Shown here: piece by piece, positions 6,402 to 8,997 of the stretch | How the letters are laid out: every line of letters starts with the position of its first letter | Numbering within the stretch: the stretch's first letter is position 1 | Origin: Opitutia bacterium | Lineage (GTDB): Bacteria; Verrucomicrobiota; Verrucomicrobiia; Opitutales; Coraliomargaritaceae | DNA length: 8,997 nt | Assembly (NCBI GenBank): GCA_018663485.1 | Contig: JABJQI010000117.1 | Span: forward strand, 1-8,997 | Direction of reading: 5' to 3' | The notes under the pieces: model-generated | The model's database searches: none | Told to the model about the DNA's origin: nothing | Seen by the model: only the letters and a program-made list of their open reading frames with translations | Position numbers and translations under genes: made by a program

Positions 6402-6420
6402 CATATCGAAATAGCCTGCG

Positions 6421-8046
6421 ATGCTTTCCTTACTCACTCAGCGACTACTGACCGGATGTCTTATTCTACTAGCGCTTGGCCTATTGCTTGGCTGCGCGAA
6501 ACAGCAGAGTAATGTCGGACGAGGCAACGCGAATCAAGAGCTCTACATTGGCATTGGCACAGAACCATCTGGCCTCGACCCGCAACTTACCACTGGGCTG
6601 ACCGAATACTCCGTCATGACCGCCCTCCTCGAGGGGCTCACCACACTGGACGCAGAGACGATGCAAGTGCGACCGGGCGTCGCTCAGTACTGGGACGTAT
6701 CAGAGGACGGCCTGACCTATACTTTTTATTTTGACCCCAACGCACGTTGGTCGAATGGCGATTCAGTCACTGCAGCAGATTTCCTCTTTTCCTTTGAGCG
6801 CATCTTAACACCATTACTCGGTGCACCGTATGCCTACATGCTGTACCCCATGCGTGGCGCCGAAGCGTTCAATAGCGGCGAGCTGACAGACTTCAGTCAA
6901 GTCGGCGCACGCGCAGTTGATGCCGCCACACTCATCATAGAGCTCGAAGCACCAACACCCTATTTTTTAAGCTTACTCGCGCACAATACTTGGTGGCCCG
7001 TCCACCCTCCAAGCATTCTTAAGCACGGCGCAATGACCGATCGGATTTCAAAATGGACCAAGGCGGGGAACTATGTCGGCAATGGCCCTTTTACTTTAAA
7101 GCACTGGCGCCTCAACAGCGAAATCCACACAGTCAAAAACCCTTATTATCGAGACATGGAGAATGTGCATCTTAACGGTCTGCACTTTTTACCCATCGAG
7201 CCGCAGGCAGAAGAGCGTTCCTTTCGCGCAGGCCATCTCCACGTGACTAGTACCGTGCCGATTCACCGCATCGACTGGTATCGTGCCAACCAACCTGAGC
7301 GCATGCGCTTCGATACTTCGCTCGGAGTCTACTATTACATGCTTAATACCTCGCACGGGGCATTCAAAGATCCGCGCGTACGCAAAGCACTGGCTTACTC
7401 TATCAACCGCGAAGAGATCACCAAGCACGTGCTCAAAGCTGGCCAGCAACCAGCCTATCATTTCACACCGCCGAACGCCGGCGGCTACAATGCCGAAGCG
7501 CGCCTTCCTCACGACCCTGAGCTCGCGCGCCAACTCCTCGCTGAAGCTGGTTTCCCTGAAGGTAAAGACTTTCCCACCTTTGAGTTGCTCTACAACACCA
7601 GCGAATCTCATCGCACAATTGCCGTCGCCATTCAACAAATGTGGAAAACCGAACTCGGCATCGACATTGAACTCCACAATCAAGAGTGGAAAGCCTACCT
7701 CTCCACCCGCGAAAGCGGCGAGTTCGACATCCTCCGCGCAGCATGGTTTGGCGACTATGATGACCCCAACACTTTCCTCAGCCTCGGCCAGACTGACAAC
7801 GGCAACAACCACTCGCAATGGAGCAACGCCGCATACGATCAGCTCATCTTAGATGCCGCCATTGAGCAAAACCCCGCAGCACGCATGGCGCTCTTTCAGC
7901 AAGCGGAGGCTATTCTCTTGGATGAGATGCCCTTCATCCCGATCTACTTTTATGTCACCAGCCGATTGATTGACCCCGCTGTTCGAGGCTGGTATCCGAG
8001 CATTCTAGACAACCACCCTTACCAAGCAATTTCACTAGAAGATTAA
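6421..8046 (+). CDS. oppA: Oligopeptide ABC transporter, substrate-binding lipoprotein OppA
   Basis: Periplasmic peptide-binding component (SBP_bac_5 family, cluster C) of an oligopeptide importer. Seen: 541 aa, as usual for OppA (about 540). The N-terminus is a lipoprotein signal with hydrophobic core and lipobox LLLGC, placing the lipidated cysteine at residue 25. Family landmarks follow in order: LYIGIGTEPSGLDP (41-54), the SEDGLTYTFYF...W SNGD region (94-114), TAADFLFSFERIL (117-129), YVGNGPFTLKHW (218-229), the DPRVRKALAYSINRE helix (317-331), and AWFGDYDDPNTFL (441-453). The last corresponds to the OppA/DppA segment whose Asp holds the peptide alpha-amino group. Thus peptide rather than nickel or sugar binding is favoured. 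An in-frame TAG nine bases upstream fixes the ATG as the first start; no Shine-Dalgarno is visible. The oppB gene starts 22 bases later, so the two are co-transcribed. Peptide length preference cannot be inferred. Confidence 0.93.
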   Translation: MLSLLTQRLLTGCLILLALGLLLGCAKQQSNVGRGNANQELYIGIGTEPSGLDPQLTTGLTEYSVMTALLEGLTTLDAETMQVRPGVAQYWDVSEDGLTYTFYFDPNARWSNGDSVTAADFLFSFERILTPLLGAPYAYMLYPMRGAEAFNSGELTDFSQVGARAVDAATLIIELEAPTPYFLSLLAHNTWWPVHPPSILKHGAMTDRISKWTKAGNYVGNGPFTLKHWRLNSEIHTVKNPYYRDMENVHLNGLHFLPIEPQAEERSFRAGHLHVTSTVPIHRIDWYRANQPERMRFDTSLGVYYYMLNTSHGAFKDPRVRKALAYSINREEITKHVLKAGQQPAYHFTPPNAGGYNAEARLPHDPELARQLLAEAGFPEGKDFPTFELLYNTSESHRTIAVAIQQMWKTELGIDIELHNQEWKAYLSTRESGEFDILRAAWFGDYDDPNTFLSLGQTDNGNNHSQWSNAAYDQLILDAAIEQNPAARMALFQQAEAILLDEMPFIPIYFYVTSRLIDPAVRGWYPSILDNHPYQAISLED

Positions 8047-8068
8047 GTCAGCCCTCAAGTCTCCCATC

Positions 8069-8986
8069 GTGCTTTCCCTCATTTCCAGACGCCTGCTCCA
8101 ATCCATCCCGACTCTCTGGGTGGTAGCGACGGCGACTTTTCTACTGCTGCGACTCGCGCCCGGCGGTCCTTTCGACGATGAGAAACCAATACCACCGGAA
8201 ATCAAAGCGCAAATCGAAGCGCACTACGGTCTAGACCTGCCACTCTACCAGCAATACTTTCAATTCTTCGGCAACCTCCTCAAGGGTGACCTCGGCCCCT
8301 CCTACAAGTATCCCGGTTGGGATGTGCAAGAGATAATCATTCAAGCCTTTCCTGTCTCATTGGAGCTTGGATGTTGGGCGCTACTCATCTCGCTCGCTCT
8401 TGGCATACCAATTGGCACACTCGCTGCGCTGAAACACAATAAGCCTGCCGAAACGAACCTAATGGCGGTTGCTATGATTGGCATTTGCCTGCCCTCGTTC
8501 GTGATTGGCCCGATCTTATTGATGACTTTCAGTCTACAACTCGGGTGGTTCAACCCACTCGGCTGGAGTTATGCTGGCGACCGCGTACTTCCGGCAATCA
8601 CGCTCGGGTTGCTGTACGCCGCGTACATCGCACGCCTAGCGCGCAGCGGCATGCTGGATGTAATGCGCAATGACTATATTCGCACCGCTCGCGCTAAAGG
8701 CTTAAAGGAACGGACCGTTGTCATGCGCCACGCATTACGCACCTCCCTGTATCCAGTGGTTGCCTACATGGGACCAGCAGCAGCCGGATTGATTAGCGGC
8801 TCGTTTGTGGTCGAAACGATCTTCTTCATCCCCGGCATGGGTCCATTTTTCGTAAATGCGGCACTAAACAGAGACTACACTATGGTCATGGGCACCGTGC
8901 TCTTTTACGCCACACTAATTATACTTTTCAACCTACTAGTCGACATCGTCCAGATGTGGATGAATCCACGGACTCGTAATGATTAA
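8069..8986 (+). CDS. oppB: Oligopeptide ABC transporter, permease OppB
   Basis: Inner-membrane permease of the Opp importer (BPD_transp_1 family), pairing with OppC to form the channel and contacting the OppD/OppF ATPases. Seen: 305 aa, the normal OppB length (306 in enterics). The OppB/DppB-type start RRLLQSIPTLWVV (7-19) forms the first span, followed by the family's periplasmic segment with LRLAPGGPF (27-35) and HYGLDLPLYQQY (52-63). Five further spans lie at about 98-120, 131-155, 172-190, 230-252 and 273-296. The cytoplasmic EAA loop, DYIRTARAKGLKERTVVMRH at 202-221, is complete, so ATPase coupling should be intact. The GTG start is chosen because it alone gives the family N-terminus; it lies 22 bases after oppA and lacks a Shine-Dalgarno. 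A probable oppC start overlaps the stop. Dipeptide permease DppB is the close alternative; the OppA-like neighbour argues for Opp. Confidence 0.95.
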   Translation: MLSLISRRLLQSIPTLWVVATATFLLLRLAPGGPFDDEKPIPPEIKAQIEAHYGLDLPLYQQYFQFFGNLLKGDLGPSYKYPGWDVQEIIIQAFPVSLELGCWALLISLALGIPIGTLAALKHNKPAETNLMAVAMIGICLPSFVIGPILLMTFSLQLGWFNPLGWSYAGDRVLPAITLGLLYAAYIARLARSGMLDVMRNDYIRTARAKGLKERTVVMRHALRTSLYPVVAYMGPAAAGLISGSFVVETIFFIPGMGPFFVNAALNRDYTMVMGTVLFYATLIILFNLLVDIVQMWMNPRTRND

Positions 8987-8997
8987 GCAACAACGAG
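8979..8997 (+). CDS. oppC: Probable start of oppC (partial, runs off the window)
   Basis: An ATG at 8979 overlaps the last codons and stop of oppB (ATGATTAA), opening a second frame that reads MIKQQR before the window ends. Overlapping starts of this kind are common within transporter operons and permit translational coupling, and oppC is the usual next gene. Only six codons are visible, so the call rests on position and operon logic rather than on protein similarity. Confidence 0.45.

Noticed and set aside
6410..6420. AATAGCCTGCG just before oppA also occurs at bases 1-11
   Set aside because: Several shared 11-base words are expected by chance in 9 kb, and the flanks do not match, so it is not treated as a repeat.
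7189..7818. Long reverse-strand open frame of 209 codons inside oppA
   Set aside because: It lies fully antisense to a convincing OppA gene; its translation is Val/Ala/Glu-rich without domains, as expected for the mirror image of biased codons.
7283..7852. 189-codon + strand open frame inside oppA in another frame
   Set aside because: A Ser/Thr/Pro-rich shadow translation with no recognisable motif, fully inside oppA, whose own frame carries the family signatures.
6421..8100. Similar first residues of OppA and OppB (both MLSL...RLL), as a possible local duplication of start regions
   Set aside because: The likeness covers only about ten residues, the DNA diverges after a few bases, and both N-termini are explained by their own families (lipoprotein signal and OppB first span).

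Overview
The window reads as ordinary chromosomal DNA of a moderate-GC Gram-negative bacterium. The best guess is a Verrucomicrobiota of the Opitutae type (Coraliomargarita/Puniceicoccus-like). This rests on the overall feel of the proteins: an unusual putative Na+/H+ antiporter, an OppA-like lipoprotein and a cardiolipin synthase. It also rests on a GC-rich extragenic palindrome and the near absence of Shine-Dalgarno sequences. The placement is inference; no rRNA or other decisive marker is present. I see no tRNA, rRNA, CRISPR array, insertion sequence, phage gene or plasmid function.

Layout. (1) Bases 159-575, + strand: a small DCC-family (DUF393) thiol-disulfide-type protein with a GTG start. 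(2) Bases 576-912: a gene-free stretch between convergent genes, holding a REP-like 27-base palindrome (731-757) and a strong hairpin (853-884) that suits termination of the leftward gene. (3) Bases 913-4739, - strand, in transcription order: an unrecognised 256-aa protein, an endonuclease/exonuclease/phosphatase-fold protein 17 bases later, rlmH 49 bases after that, then a T-tract terminator and the putative Na+/H+ antiporter gene. All four end in TAG. (4) Bases 4740-4894: a divergent promoter region with an extended -10 box on each side and a perfect 9-1-9 palindrome roughly midway between the two predicted start points. (5) Bases 4895-8997, + strand: cardiolipin synthase, then an oligopeptide ABC transporter set (oppA, oppB and probably the first six codons of oppC, overlapping the oppB stop and cut by the window edge).

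How the genes work together. oppA-oppB-(oppC) is one clear functional unit, an oligopeptide importer with a lipoprotein-anchored binding protein. Cls makes cardiolipin in the inner membrane and lies on the same strand, separated from oppA by 62 bases with two hairpins but no U-tract, so read-through is possible. RlmH is a ribosome-maturation housekeeping enzyme. Its upstream partners (EEP protein and the unrecognised protein) are close enough to be co-transcribed, but nothing in the sequence ties them to it functionally.

No convincing new system is visible. The items most worth a second look are the palindrome in the divergent promoter region, the unrecognised 256-aa protein, the promoter-then-terminator arrangement ahead of the antiporter gene, the possible leaderless start of cls, and the general lack of Shine-Dalgarno signals.
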